A stretch of DNA of 64,000 nucleotides from JAKZVK01 sp965261065. GTDB taxonomy: Bacteria > Acidobacteriota > Terriglobia > Bryobacterales > UBA6623. The number at the start of each line of letters is the position of its first letter. Within the stretch, counting starts at the first letter, position 1. A model generated the notes under the pieces. It saw nothing but the letters and a program-made list of their open reading frames with translations. It was not told the origin of the DNA and did not search any database. Location of the stretch: assembly GCA_965261065.1 (NCBI GenBank), contig OZ253444.1:8893807-8957806 (forward strand), given 5' to 3'. Of this stretch, positions 54,598 to 63,287 are shown piece by piece. The position numbers and the translations under genes are program-made.

Positions 54598-55491
54598 CTA
54601 GCCGATCGCGACCTGTTCGGCTACAGGGGTTTCCAACTTATCCGAGGTGACCAGCTCGTAGCAGTCGGCATCGCTCAAGACCTTGTTGACCAGTGCCGTG
54701 TGCATGGCGTGTCCAGCGCGTTCGGCGACGACGCGCCCGAGCAGCGGACGGCCCAGCAGAGCCAGGTCGCCGATCAAGTCCAGCACCTTGTGCCGGCAAC
54801 ACTCGTCGGGAAAGCGAAGGCCGTCGGGGTTCAAGACGCCGTCCTGGCCGAAGCACACCGCGTTGTCGAGCGACGCGCCTCGAATCAACCCCATGTCGCG
54901 CATGCGGTCCAGATCCTGTTCGAAGCCAAACGTGCGCGCCGGCGCGATCTCCCGCGCATAGCGCTCGGGAGTGACCGTCAGCTCAAGGCGTTCGTTGCCC
55001 ACCCGCGGGTGCGGATAGTGAGTCTCGCAGACAATCTCGAACGCGTCCGCCGGCTCGATCGAGATCCTCTTGGCTCCTTCGACGACCTCCAGCGGCTTAC
55101 GAATGTGAAGGTAGCTCCGAGGCTTACTAAGTTGCTTGACGCCCGCCTCGCCAAGCAGCTCTACGAACGGCAGTGCGCTGCCGTCGAGAATCGGCACTTC
55201 CAGGTTGTCGATGTCGATGCGGGCATTGTCGATGCCGAGGCTGTAGAGCGTGCTCAGCAGATGCTCGGTGGTCGAGAGCAGCACGCCCTGGCGCATCAGG
55301 CTGGTCGCGTAGCTAACCCGTGCAATGTACTTTCCGCGGGCCGGGATCGTGAAGCCATCCAAATCGGTGCGGAAAAACACGATGCCCGCTCCTGCGCGAG
55401 CGGGGGCGATGCGTAGGGTAACTTCGACGCCGCTATGAAGGCCGACGCCGCTGACTTGGACGGCGTTCCGTATCGTGGTTTCGGTGATCAA
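54598..55491 (-). CDS. lpxC: UDP-3-O-acyl-N-acetylglucosamine deacetylase
   Basis: 297 aa. It catalyses the committed step of lipid A synthesis. Marks: VSGVGLHSGVEV, LLSTTEHLLSTLYSLGIDN (zinc His), VPILDGSALPFVELL, TFGFEQDL, NAVCFGQDG and RHKVLDLIGDLALLG (zinc His and Asp). Its presence shows a lipopolysaccharide-type outer membrane. It is convergent with the repetitive protein gene. Confidence 0.97.
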   Translation of the reverse strand: MITETTIRNAVQVSGVGLHSGVEVTLRIAPARAGAGIVFFRTDLDGFTIPARGKYIARVSYATSLMRQGVLLSTTEHLLSTLYSLGIDNARIDIDNLEVPILDGSALPFVELLGEAGVKQLSKPRSYLHIRKPLEVVEGAKRISIEPADAFEIVCETHYPHPRVGNERLELTVTPERYAREIAPARTFGFEQDLDRMRDMGLIRGASLDNAVCFGQDGVLNPDGLRFPDECCRHKVLDLIGDLALLGRPLLGRVVAERAGHAMHTALVNKVLSDADCYELVTSDKLETPVAEQVAIG

Positions 55492-55855
55492 GGTGGGGTC
55501 GCTGGATCGCCGGGGTCTGGCGATGCTAGTCGATATGCACGTCAGATGCCAGACGTAAGACGTTGATAATATGATGACAGTTCTATTTCGAGTGTGTCCA
55601 TTTTACAACACTTGGCGACTTGGCACAGCGGAATGTACTGGTACCCAAGCCGATGTCCGGGAGCCAGTGCCCGTGTTCGACCCTCGGGTGGGGGCCCCCG
55701 GCATCCTGAAACACCTCCCGGCTACCCGCATCACGGTTGGATCGCAAGAGTGCTGCACACCACTAGAGACGGAGCGGCATACGAGCAGCCCCTATGACGT
55801 GCTCCCGCACGAAGGCAGAGGCTACCTTGCTCCGTATCCGGTCGGTTTGCGCACC
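55492..55855. other. Gap upstream of lpxC and of the RHH operon
   Basis: No gene is supported; an open frame on the plus strand lacks a ribosome site and family signal and would overlap the RHH promoter. It should contain the lpxC promoter, which I cannot place with confidence. Confidence 0.4.
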
Positions 55856-55885
55856 TTGACAGAGGGGCCGTTGATGTGGTGTAAT
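55856..55885 (+). promoter_or_regulatory. Sigma-70 promoter of the RHH/membrane-protein operon
   Basis: Perfect TTGACA (55856-55861), 18-bp spacer, TGTAAT (55880-55885), in a locally AT-rich stretch. The next gene has AAGGAG at 55920-55925. Confidence 0.75.
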
Positions 55886-55933
55886 ATAAGCGTAGATTTG
55901 AGGTAGAAAAATCTTCAAAAAGGAGTTATTAAG

Positions 55934-56134
55934 ATGTCAAACATCAAAGGGGTACGCTACAGCGTGACGCTGCCGGCACCTGTGGAGGCGGACCTGACCA
56001 TGTTAACCGAAAGCCTCGACATCACGAAATCCGAAGCCCTCAGGCGAGCCATTGTGCTCTTCAAACATGCGGTCAAAGCGGACAAGGTGGAGCTCCAGGG
56101 AAAGTACGGCAAACAAGTGGTCCTGCTGAAGTAA
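55934..56134 (+). CDS. Small ribbon-helix-helix-like protein
   Basis: 66 aa with a strong AAGGAG site. VRYSVTLPAPVEADLTMLTESLDITKSEALRRAIVLFKHAV has the beta strand and two helices of CopG/Arc-type RHH proteins. These bind DNA as dimers, often as antitoxins or repressors of their own operon. The C-terminus (DKVELQGKYGKQVVLLK) is typical of membrane-protein-linked or plasmid-like RHH proteins. The next gene starts one base after its stop, so they are co-translated. Confidence 0.75.
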   Translation: MSNIKGVRYSVTLPAPVEADLTMLTESLDITKSEALRRAIVLFKHAVKADKVELQGKYGKQVVLLK

Positions 56135-56135
56135 G

Positions 56136-56657
56136 ATGCCGGATCCCAAAGAGCCAACCGAAGATGGGCCCCCTGCGGAAGAGCCGGTACCGGACGAGAT
56201 CGCGCCCCCGCCGGAGGAAGAACCTCTCGACCTGACAAAGTCACCGCCGGAGAAAAAGCGTGCGACAGCCCCTCGCCCAGAAGGGCCCCCTGCGGAAGAG
56301 TTGGCACCGGACAAGGTCGTGGCTTCGCCGGAGGAGGAAGAACCTCTCGACCTGACAAAGTCACCGGCGAAGGAAGATCGTGTCGACCTGAGAGAGGCCC
56401 CGCCGTATTCGCCCGAGTAGGCGAAGATCATCTGGCCGATCGCGAAGATCTTGCTGCTGCTGATAGCGGCCGTGATGCTGCTGCCGTTCTTGATCATTGT
56501 CACGGTCGAGAAAGAGAAGGTAGGCCGTGCCCTTGATTGGGCAAAGACTGTCCTGCCGCCGGTGGTCGGATTTGGCGGTGCTCTCGTCGGCTACTACTTT
56601 GGTACGCGCGGCTCCCAGCAGGCCTCGCCATCCGACGAGGAAGGGGAGGTGCAGTGA
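56136..56657 (+). pseudogene. Small membrane protein with duplicated acidic N-terminus, in-frame TAG
   Basis: ATG 56136 starts one base after the RHH stop. The N-terminal 90 residues are acidic and contain a duplicated block of about 28 residues (GPPAEE...EEEPLDLTKSP), seen at DNA level as a direct repeat (56164-56249 and 56283-56369). TAG at 56418 interrupts SPE*AKIIWPIAK. The unshifted frame continues with two membrane segments (LLLLIAAVMLLPFLIIVTV and VLPPVVGFGGALVGYYFG) to 56657. CAG (Gln) would fit the stop. The whole may be a 173-aa membrane protein; otherwise a 94-aa soluble peptide is made. Confidence 0.65.
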
Positions 56658-56784
56658 TCTGCTTGGCCGTAGCACTGCCTATCCTCCACCAGGTACGAGA
56701 TGCCCAGGGCGCCAAGGGTCAACGCCCGGTGATTTTCACGCGGCTGGCTAGGTTGCCGCAGCGCGCGCTGGGAATGGACGCCGC

Positions 56785-57357
56785 TCAGTAGGCGACTACG
56801 ATCGCGCGGCCCTTCTCGAGGCGAAGTTCGCGAAGATTCTCGGGCAGCGGAAGGTGATTCGCGGGCCCTGAGTCCGATTGGCCCACAGTGACAGAAAGAA
56901 GCCACTCCAGCGCCGAGCCCGAGATGCCCGACCCGCCGAGTTCGATCGATTCGACCTCGACCTTGGCGCGTCCGCCCGATGAGATCGGCCGGCAAACCGC
57001 TTTCAGCTCGCGCTCCCCCCCGAAGAGCATGCCCCACAGGCCGACCGAACCGTCCGAGGAACTCTGCAGCTTCGCCACGTCGATGTAGCTATGGACAACG
57101 GCCTGCTGGTCGAGCAATTGCACCCTCGCGTCTCGGACGCCGTTGTGGATTTGGTCGGCGTACTCGTACTGAAGCAACGAGTTGATCTCATCCTCGCTCA
57201 AGACGACCGCTTCGCCGGAACGCAGTTGCTTGTTCTCTATGCGCTCGACCTTGCGGCGGGCCGACTGGGCTAACTCGGGCGAGGCCGCGGGAGGAGAGGA
57301 TGAGGCTATTCCAGCCAGTAGAAGAGTCACCAGCAGTGGAGCCCCGTAGAATCTCAT
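56785..57357 (-). CDS. Secreted protein of unknown function
   Basis: 190 aa from ATG 57357 (an in-frame ATG lies nine codons upstream), signal peptide (FYGAPLLVTLLLAGIASSSP). The mature part has ARRKVERIENKQLRSGEAVVLSEDEINSLLQYEY, VRDARVQLLDQQAVVHSYIDVAKL, VEVESIELGGSGISGSALEWLLS, and LPLPENLRELRLEKGRAIV. The pattern resembles lipid-binding LmeA/DUF2993-like beta proteins, but this is only an impression. It lies 38 bp after rnc on the same strand. Confidence 0.7.
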   Translation of the reverse strand: MRFYGAPLLVTLLLAGIASSSPPAASPELAQSARRKVERIENKQLRSGEAVVLSEDEINSLLQYEYADQIHNGVRDARVQLLDQQAVVHSYIDVAKLQSSSDGSVGLWGMLFGGERELKAVCRPISSGGRAKVEVESIELGGSGISGSALEWLLSVTVGQSDSGPANHLPLPENLRELRLEKGRAIVVAY

Positions 57358-57395
57358 GCCGGATAGTGTCGCCGTGTTCCGCATGGCTGTGTGTT

Positions 57396-58166
57396 CTATT
57401 GTACGGGCGTCGCCGCTGGTTCGTTTCGTTCGGGTTCCCTGTCTCCGCCGAAGAACTCCAGCCCTTGTCGGGCCGTCTCCTGCTCGGCGGCCTTCCTCGT
57501 CGAGCCCTGGGCCGTTGCGGAGAACAGCTTGCCGACCCGCAACTCGACCGTGAACGTCCGGCGGTGCGGAGGACCACTCTGGCTCACGATCTGATAGCTG
57601 GGTGTAGGCAGTTTCCGCCCCTGGAGAAGCTCCTGCAACGCCGACTTGAAGTTGTCAATCTCGAGGTTTTCATCGGCCTCGCGGAGCGCCCCGTCCGTCA
57701 GGACGTGGCCCTCCACAAACTGCCGCGCGGCTTCCAGACCGCCGTCGAGGTAGATGGCTGCGATCACTGCCTCCAAGGTGTCGACCAGCAGCGCCTTCTT
57801 GTCGCGTCCGCCCGATCGCTCCTCGCCTATGCCGAGTAGCAGTGATTCCCCCAGGCTGAGCCGCCGCGCAACCTCCACCAGATGGACGGCGCTGACAAGA
57901 AAGGCTTTCAGCTTCGTCAGTTGCCCCTCGGTGTAGGAGAGGAAGCGGTCCATCAAGCTCTTGCTGACGATGAAGCCCAACACCGCGTCTCCGAAGAATT
58001 CGAGTCGCTCATTGTGAGGGCGGTCTCCGGAAGCTTCTTGGGCATGGGAACGGTGCGAGAGGGCGTGTTCCAGTAGGCCGGGATCGCCGAAGCGGTAGCC
58101 GATCCGCTCTTCGAGCGCCCGCGTTCTTTGGCTGGCGGTAGCTTGGCTCGGGTGTTCGGTGACCAT
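57396..58166 (-). CDS. rnc: Ribonuclease III
   Basis: 256 aa. The nuclease domain has the signature NERLEFFGDAVLGFIVS and the second acidic site DTLEAVIAAIYLDGG. A double-stranded RNA-binding domain follows (NFKSALQELLQGRKLPTPSYQIV ... AEQETARQGLEFF). It processes rRNA precursors and double-stranded RNA. Confidence 0.97.
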   Translation of the reverse strand: MVTEHPSQATASQRTRALEERIGYRFGDPGLLEHALSHRSHAQEASGDRPHNERLEFFGDAVLGFIVSKSLMDRFLSYTEGQLTKLKAFLVSAVHLVEVARRLSLGESLLLGIGEERSGGRDKKALLVDTLEAVIAAIYLDGGLEAARQFVEGHVLTDGALREADENLEIDNFKSALQELLQGRKLPTPSYQIVSQSGPPHRRTFTVELRVGKLFSATAQGSTRKAAEQETARQGLEFFGGDREPERNEPAATPVQ

Positions 58167-58270
58167 GGCGTTACGGCGTCAGAAACACGAGCGCGCTTCC
58201 GCGGCGGGTGCCGTCGGAAGCGCGCGGGGACTGCGATCCTCAGGACTCGAAGCCTCAAACAGGCGTGCCG

Positions 58271-59092
58271 CTACGGCTGAGGCGCCGGTTGTGCAGGAGC
58301 CTCGGGAGCGGGGGCTGCCGGGGCCGCCATCTTGTTCTTGATCTCGGCCTTCATGATCGCCGCCGCGTCCCGTCCGCCTGCCATTTTATGGCCACCGCGC
58401 GCGATCGACTGGTCGAGCAGGTTCAACGCCTCGTCATACTTCTCCTGCTGCTTGAGCGCCTCGGCAAGACGAAAGAACATGGTGCCGGTCTGCTTCTCGG
58501 CAACCTGCAGCATCTTTCGGTATGAGTCCTCCGCGGCCGGGAAGTCTTGCCTCTTCGAGGCAATGATGCCCATCGACTCGTGCAACTGAGACATGAAATC
58601 CTTCTTCATGATCAGCCAGTCTTCGTCCGCCATCTGGGCATTCAGCTTCGGCATGACCGGGAGCAGGCCCAGTCCTCGCTTGGCGAGATCTTCGGCCTTC
58701 GCCAGCTTCTCGTCCTTATCGAGATCGTGCTCGCGGGTCCGAAGCGGAATGACGTAGGAAAGGGATATCAAGGCGCCGATGTTCTCGGGGTTCAAATCCA
58801 GCGTTTGCTCCCCGAAGATGAGCATGCTCTCGAAGTCATTCTTTTCCTGGTAGGAGAGCATCAACAGATACGAGGCAAGCTCTTTGAACTCGGTGTCCTG
58901 ATACTCGGCCAACAGCTTGTTGCAGCTTTCGATCCGCAGGTCGTTGTCCGGCGCCTGCTGGCACAGCAGCATCGCGTTCAACTCTTCTTGCGATTTCGCC
59001 TGTGGGCCGGTGGGTGCGGCCTCCGCTTCCTGACCGAAGGCCGGCACGCTTAGGGTAAAGACCGTCACCAGGACGGCAAGAGTTTTGATCAT
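58271..59092 (-). CDS. Secreted TPR-repeat protein
   Basis: 273 aa from ATG 59092, signal peptide (TLAVLVTVFTLSVPAFG). TPR-like helices: FKELASYLLMLSYQEKNDFESMLIFGEQTLDLNPENIGALISLSYV, DFPAAEDSYRKMLQVAEKQTGTMFFRLAEAL and KYDEALNLLDQSIARGG. It has an Ala/Pro-rich tail. It probably scaffolds a periplasmic complex; the partner is unknown. Confidence 0.85.
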   Translation of the reverse strand: MIKTLAVLVTVFTLSVPAFGQEAEAAPTGPQAKSQEELNAMLLCQQAPDNDLRIESCNKLLAEYQDTEFKELASYLLMLSYQEKNDFESMLIFGEQTLDLNPENIGALISLSYVIPLRTREHDLDKDEKLAKAEDLAKRGLGLLPVMPKLNAQMADEDWLIMKKDFMSQLHESMGIIASKRQDFPAAEDSYRKMLQVAEKQTGTMFFRLAEALKQQEKYDEALNLLDQSIARGGHKMAGGRDAAAIMKAEIKNKMAAPAAPAPEAPAQPAPQP

Positions 59093-59351
59093 GGCAATCT
59101 CCGTAGGCTTCCCGCGGTGCGACGGGCGAAGCTCCAACTATTCTACCTGCTCGGGATTCCGCAGCACAGGTCCGTCGCTCTTGTACAACACAGAGACGGG
59201 GCAGCGCTACGTGCAGGCGCTGCAGACCTTTCTCCAGATCGGGGATTGCGGGGCGAAGCTGCCACGGCGTTCGGGCGTTTCTCCCTCGTTAAATGCCGCT
59301 GATATAATCAGTTGCACGTGCAGTTCGAGTCCCCTGAAGCGCTGACCCGCG

Positions 59352-61601
59352 GTGGAACGCAAGAGCCAACAAGTCTCACTGATCGCCTCCAGCGTGCTTC
59401 TGCTGGCACTGGCGGTGCTCACCTTCTGGCAGACGTCGCTTGACTTCGGCGACTTCCGTCCGGGAAGCTCCACGGAAACCGTCGTTCTCTGGGGCGTCTC
59501 GACCCTCGTCGTTATCGGCGTTCTCGGGCTCGGCTTCATCGTCTTCCGAAGCCTGCTCAAAATCTACATCGAGCGCCAACAGAACCGGCTGGGCTCGAAA
59601 ATCAAGACCAAGCTGGTTGTCGGCGCGCTGGCGTTGTCGATCCTGCCGATCGTCTGTCTGGTCGCTTTCTCGTTCAGCTTTTTGAACCGCACGCTCGACA
59701 GGTGGTTCACGCAGCCGACGCGCGAAATCGTCGAGCAGGCCACGGCGCTCTCCGACGGGCTCATCAGCAGCAAGTCCGAAGCCGACGTCCGCCGCATCGC
59801 CGCGCTACCGGAAGTGGCGGCGGCGCTGGAGACCGGCGAGGTTTCCGACGAGCTTCGCGCACGCCTCGAAAGATTGGCTGACGGCGAAACCGCGCACTAC
59901 ATCGCGTTGGTCCCCGCCGGCGAGCGCGACCCGCTCGTACAGTTTCACGTGGGCGACCGCTTTCGCGGACCGCCCGCTTGGCGCCTCGATTCCGACTCCG
60001 ACGCCATGTACACCGAGGAGGTCACGTCCCGCCTGCACCCCGACCATGTGTATGCCGCTGCCGTCGTCCACGACCAGTCCGAGGAGCCCGGCGAGTTGGG
60101 CCGCGTCATCCTTGCATGGCAGTTCCCCAAACAGGTACTCGACCGCCTCGCGGTGATCGAAGACCAAAACGCCGCCTACGCCGCGCTCCACAGCGACCGC
60201 CGCCACTTCCGCTACTTCTACCTGGGCATGCTGTCGCTGATCGCGATCTTTGTGCTGTTCGTAGCGACGTGGCTGGCGCTGTTCCTCTCAAAGCAGATTG
60301 TGGTTCCGATCGAGGCGCTGGTCGAGGCCACGGGCGAGCTGTCGAGCGGCCATCTCGACCATCGTATCCGCGCCCCCGCGAGCGACGAGCTGGGAGCGTT
60401 GGTCACATCGTTCAACCGCATGACGCAGCAGCTCGAAACCAAGACGCAAGAGCTGAAGCAAAGCAACCAAGACCTCGCTCAGGCCAACGTCGAGCTGGAA
60501 GCGAGGCGGCAGTTCATCGACGCCATCCTCGGCAGCATTACGCCCGCGGTGATTTCCGTGTCGGCCGAGGGCGAGATTCTCAAAGTGAACTCCTCGCTGG
60601 CGAAGATCTTTCCCCCGCCGGCGGCTTCCTCTCCGCGGGACCTCAGCGATCTGTTCTCCGAGGATGACCGCACCGACCTGCTCCGCATGATGCACCGCGC
60701 CCGCCGCACCGGGCTGGCAACGCGCGAGTTCGAGATCGAGAGCGAGGGCCAGATTTTGCACCTGGGCGTGACCGTGTCGGCGCTGGAGCGCGAGGAGCCC
60801 GCCACGTCCGAACCCGCCGGGTTCGTGATCGTGCTCGAAGATACCACCGAGTTGCTGCGGGCGCAGAAGTCCGCCGCCTGGAAAGAGGTGGCGCGCCGCG
60901 TGGCGCACGAGATCAAGAACCCTCTCACTCCCATCGCGCTCTCGGCCGAACGCATGAGCCGGCTGCTCAAGCGCTACTCCACCGTCGAGGATACGCCCGA
61001 GCGCCGGAAGCTCCGCGAGCATTTCGAGAAGTGCACCGACACGATCGTTCGCGAGGTCGAGACGTTGCGGGCGCTTGTCGATGAGTTCGCCCGCCTGGCC
61101 CGCTTCCCGTCCGCCAAGCCCGAGCGCGCCGATCTCAACGGTGTGATCGAAGCGGCTCTCGACGTCTTCCAAGGCCGTTTGCCCGGCGTCGCCATCCGTA
61201 CCGACCTCGCGCCACATCTGCCCGACGTCTGGGTCGACCCCGAGCTGTTCAAGCGCGTCATCGTGAACTTGATCGACAACGCCGCCGAGGCGCTCGAAGA
61301 TGCCTGGGTGCGCGAGATTGTGGTGTCCACCGGCCCGGGCACGTTGCCCGACACGGTCGAGCTGGCCGTCGCCGACTCGGGCCCGGGCATCTCCGCCGAG
61401 GACAAAGAGAAGCTCTTCCTGCCGTATTTTTCCACCAAGAAGAGCGGTACCGGCCTGGGCCTCGCCATCGTCAGCCGCATCCTCGGCGAGCACAACGCCA
61501 CCATCCGCGTCGAAAACAACCGGCCCTCCGGCAGCCGCTTTCTGATCGAGGTGCCGACGGCGGAGAGCCGGGTGCCGGTTGAAGTTGGAGTCGGCACGTG
61601 A
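59352..61601 (+). CDS. NtrY-type membrane sensor histidine kinase
   Basis: 749 aa from GTG 59352. Three N-terminal membrane helices lead to a periplasmic sensing domain, then another helix near residue 300 (LGMLSLIAIFVLFVATWLALFL), HAMP (VPIEALVEATGELSSGHLDHRI), a coiled coil, PAS (FIDAILGSITPAVISVS) and HisKA with the phosphorylated His near 518 in RRVAHEIKNPLTPIALS. The ATPase domain has N box NLIDNAAEAL, DSGPGIS and GTGLGLAIV. The HEIKNPLTPIALSAERM sequence is typical of NtrY. It overlaps the start of its response-regulator gene. Confidence 0.95.
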   Translation: MERKSQQVSLIASSVLLLALAVLTFWQTSLDFGDFRPGSSTETVVLWGVSTLVVIGVLGLGFIVFRSLLKIYIERQQNRLGSKIKTKLVVGALALSILPIVCLVAFSFSFLNRTLDRWFTQPTREIVEQATALSDGLISSKSEADVRRIAALPEVAAALETGEVSDELRARLERLADGETAHYIALVPAGERDPLVQFHVGDRFRGPPAWRLDSDSDAMYTEEVTSRLHPDHVYAAAVVHDQSEEPGELGRVILAWQFPKQVLDRLAVIEDQNAAYAALHSDRRHFRYFYLGMLSLIAIFVLFVATWLALFLSKQIVVPIEALVEATGELSSGHLDHRIRAPASDELGALVTSFNRMTQQLETKTQELKQSNQDLAQANVELEARRQFIDAILGSITPAVISVSAEGEILKVNSSLAKIFPPPAASSPRDLSDLFSEDDRTDLLRMMHRARRTGLATREFEIESEGQILHLGVTVSALEREEPATSEPAGFVIVLEDTTELLRAQKSAAWKEVARRVAHEIKNPLTPIALSAERMSRLLKRYSTVEDTPERRKLREHFEKCTDTIVREVETLRALVDEFARLARFPSAKPERADLNGVIEAALDVFQGRLPGVAIRTDLAPHLPDVWVDPELFKRVIVNLIDNAAEALEDAWVREIVVSTGPGTLPDTVELAVADSGPGISAEDKEKLFLPYFSTKKSGTGLGLAIVSRILGEHNATIRVENNRPSGSRFLIEVPTAESRVPVEVGVGT

Positions 61602-62968
61602 AGCCGAGCCGCATCCTGGTCGTGGATGACGAGCCTGGCATTCGAGATTCGCTGACCGACATTCTCGAAGACGAGGGCTATGGCGTCGAGGCGGTGGCGT
61701 CGGGCGAAGACTGTCTCGCGCGGCTTGAGGAGAGCACCTATCACGTGGTGCTGCTCGATATCTGGCTGCCGGGCATCGACGGGCTCGAGGCACTCGAGCG
61801 CATTCAACAGCTCGACCCCTCGCGCCGCCCCGTGGTGATCGTCATCTCCGGGCACGGCACGATCGAGACCGCCGTGAGGGCCACCAAGCTTGGGGCGCTC
61901 GACTTCCTCGAAAAACCGCTCTCGATCGACAAGGTGACGGTGTGCGTCAAGAACGCGCTCGATCACCGCCGCCTGCTGCTCGAGAACGAAAACCTGCGCC
62001 AACAGGTCGGCACGAAGTACAACATCATCGGCGACAGCGTACCGATGAAAGCCCTGCGCCAGCAGTTGCGGCTGATGGCGCCGACCAACGGCCGGGTGCT
62101 GATCTACGGCGAGAGCGGCACGGGCAAGGAGTTGATCGCCAGCGCCATCCATGCCCAGAGTGAGCGGGCTCGGGCGGCGTTCGTTGAAGTCAACTGCGCC
62201 GCGATTCCCGAAGAGCTGATCGAAAGCGAGTTGTTCGGACACATCAAGGGCTCGTTCACGGGCGCGCACGAGGACAAGGTCGGCAAGTTCCAGAAGGCCG
62301 ACGGCGGCACTCTGTTTCTCGACGAAGTCGGCGACATGAGCCTCAATACGCAAGCCAAAGTGCTGCGTGTGCTCGAGGAGCAGCGCTTCGAGCCGGTCGG
62401 CTCCGGCAAGACCGTGCAAGTGGACGTGCGCGTCATCGCCGCGACTAACAAGAGCCTCGAAGACGAGATTGCCGACGGTAACTTCCGCGACGACCTGTTC
62501 TACCGCCTCAACGTGATTCCGTTCTACGTCCCGCCGTTACGCGAGCGCGCCGAAGACATCCCGACGCTGTCGGACTACTTCTTGAAAGAGTTCGCCTCGA
62601 CCTACGGGCGCAAACCAAAAGAGCTGACGCCGGCGGCCCGCGAAGCCCTGGCGCGCTATCCTTGGCCGGGCAACGTGCGCGAGCTGCGTAACCTGATGGA
62701 GCGCATCGTCATCATGCACGGGCGCGAGCGCGTCGAGGCCAACGAACTGCCGCTGCCGGCGCTACGCCGCGCCGGCTCCAACCACCAAGCCCGGCCCGGC
62801 CGCTTCCAAACGCTCGAAGAAGCGCGCAAGGCCTATGAGCGTGACTACGTCCTCAAGACCCTCGACGGCATGGACGGTAACATGACTCGCACCGCCGCCG
62901 CCCTCGGACTCGAGCGCAGCCACCTGTACCGCAAGATGAAAGCGCTCGGCATCGGAACGAAGGAGTAA
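61598..62968 (+). CDS. NtrX/NtrC-type sigma-54-dependent response regulator
   Basis: 456 aa, GTG start inside the kinase stop region. Receiver domain: ILVVDDEPGIRDSL, phosphorylated Asp in VVLLDIWLPG, and Lys in FLEKPLS. AAA+ domain: Walker A GESGTGKELIA, Walker B GGTLFLDEVGD and PWPGNVRELRNLMERIVI. The sigma-54 contact loop is GSFTGA in place of the usual GAFTGA. C-terminal Fis-type helix-turn-helix (GNMTRTAAALGLERSHLYRKM). It activates sigma-54 promoters, possibly nitrogen or envelope genes. Confidence 0.95.
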   Translation: MKPSRILVVDDEPGIRDSLTDILEDEGYGVEAVASGEDCLARLEESTYHVVLLDIWLPGIDGLEALERIQQLDPSRRPVVIVISGHGTIETAVRATKLGALDFLEKPLSIDKVTVCVKNALDHRRLLLENENLRQQVGTKYNIIGDSVPMKALRQQLRLMAPTNGRVLIYGESGTGKELIASAIHAQSERARAAFVEVNCAAIPEELIESELFGHIKGSFTGAHEDKVGKFQKADGGTLFLDEVGDMSLNTQAKVLRVLEEQRFEPVGSGKTVQVDVRVIAATNKSLEDEIADGNFRDDLFYRLNVIPFYVPPLRERAEDIPTLSDYFLKEFASTYGRKPKELTPAAREALARYPWPGNVRELRNLMERIVIMHGRERVEANELPLPALRRAGSNHQARPGRFQTLEEARKAYERDYVLKTLDGMDGNMTRTAAALGLERSHLYRKMKALGIGTKE

Positions 62969-62993
62969 ACGCCGCCGCGGTTCGACCCGCGAC

Positions 62994-63203
62994 TCAGAGC
63001 CGCGGGCGTGAGCTGATGCAACCGAGCCGTGACCGTCAGGGAGCGGTCCGGCACGAACCCAGACGCCACTCGAAGGCCTCTAGATTGTGTTGTTCTCCAC
63101 TTACCACCTGACGGACGAAGCGCGCGCTAAGGCCGCGCGGTGACTTCGACGCCGAATCGATAGTCAGTACGTCCTCAACGCAGGCTAACGCCCGCGGCTC
63201 TGA
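62994..63203. repeat. REP-like inverted repeats in the gap before the FG-GAP gene
   Basis: 62994-63009 and 63188-63203 are perfect 16-bp inverted repeats (core GAGCCGCGGGCG). Between them is GACCGTCAGGGAGCGGTC, a palindromic word I associate with dispersed repeats in related phyla. No gene is present in 62969-63287. Confidence 0.7.
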
Positions 63204-63287
63204 ATGGTAGTTCGAAGCAGCAACGCCCTACACCGGCCCCTCCTCCGTGTTACTGTCTTATCTATCAAAACCCAGGGAGGCCCTACC

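Noticed and set aside
55571..55906. Open frame upstream of the RHH gene
   Set aside because: It overlaps the RHH promoter and shows no recognisable protein features.
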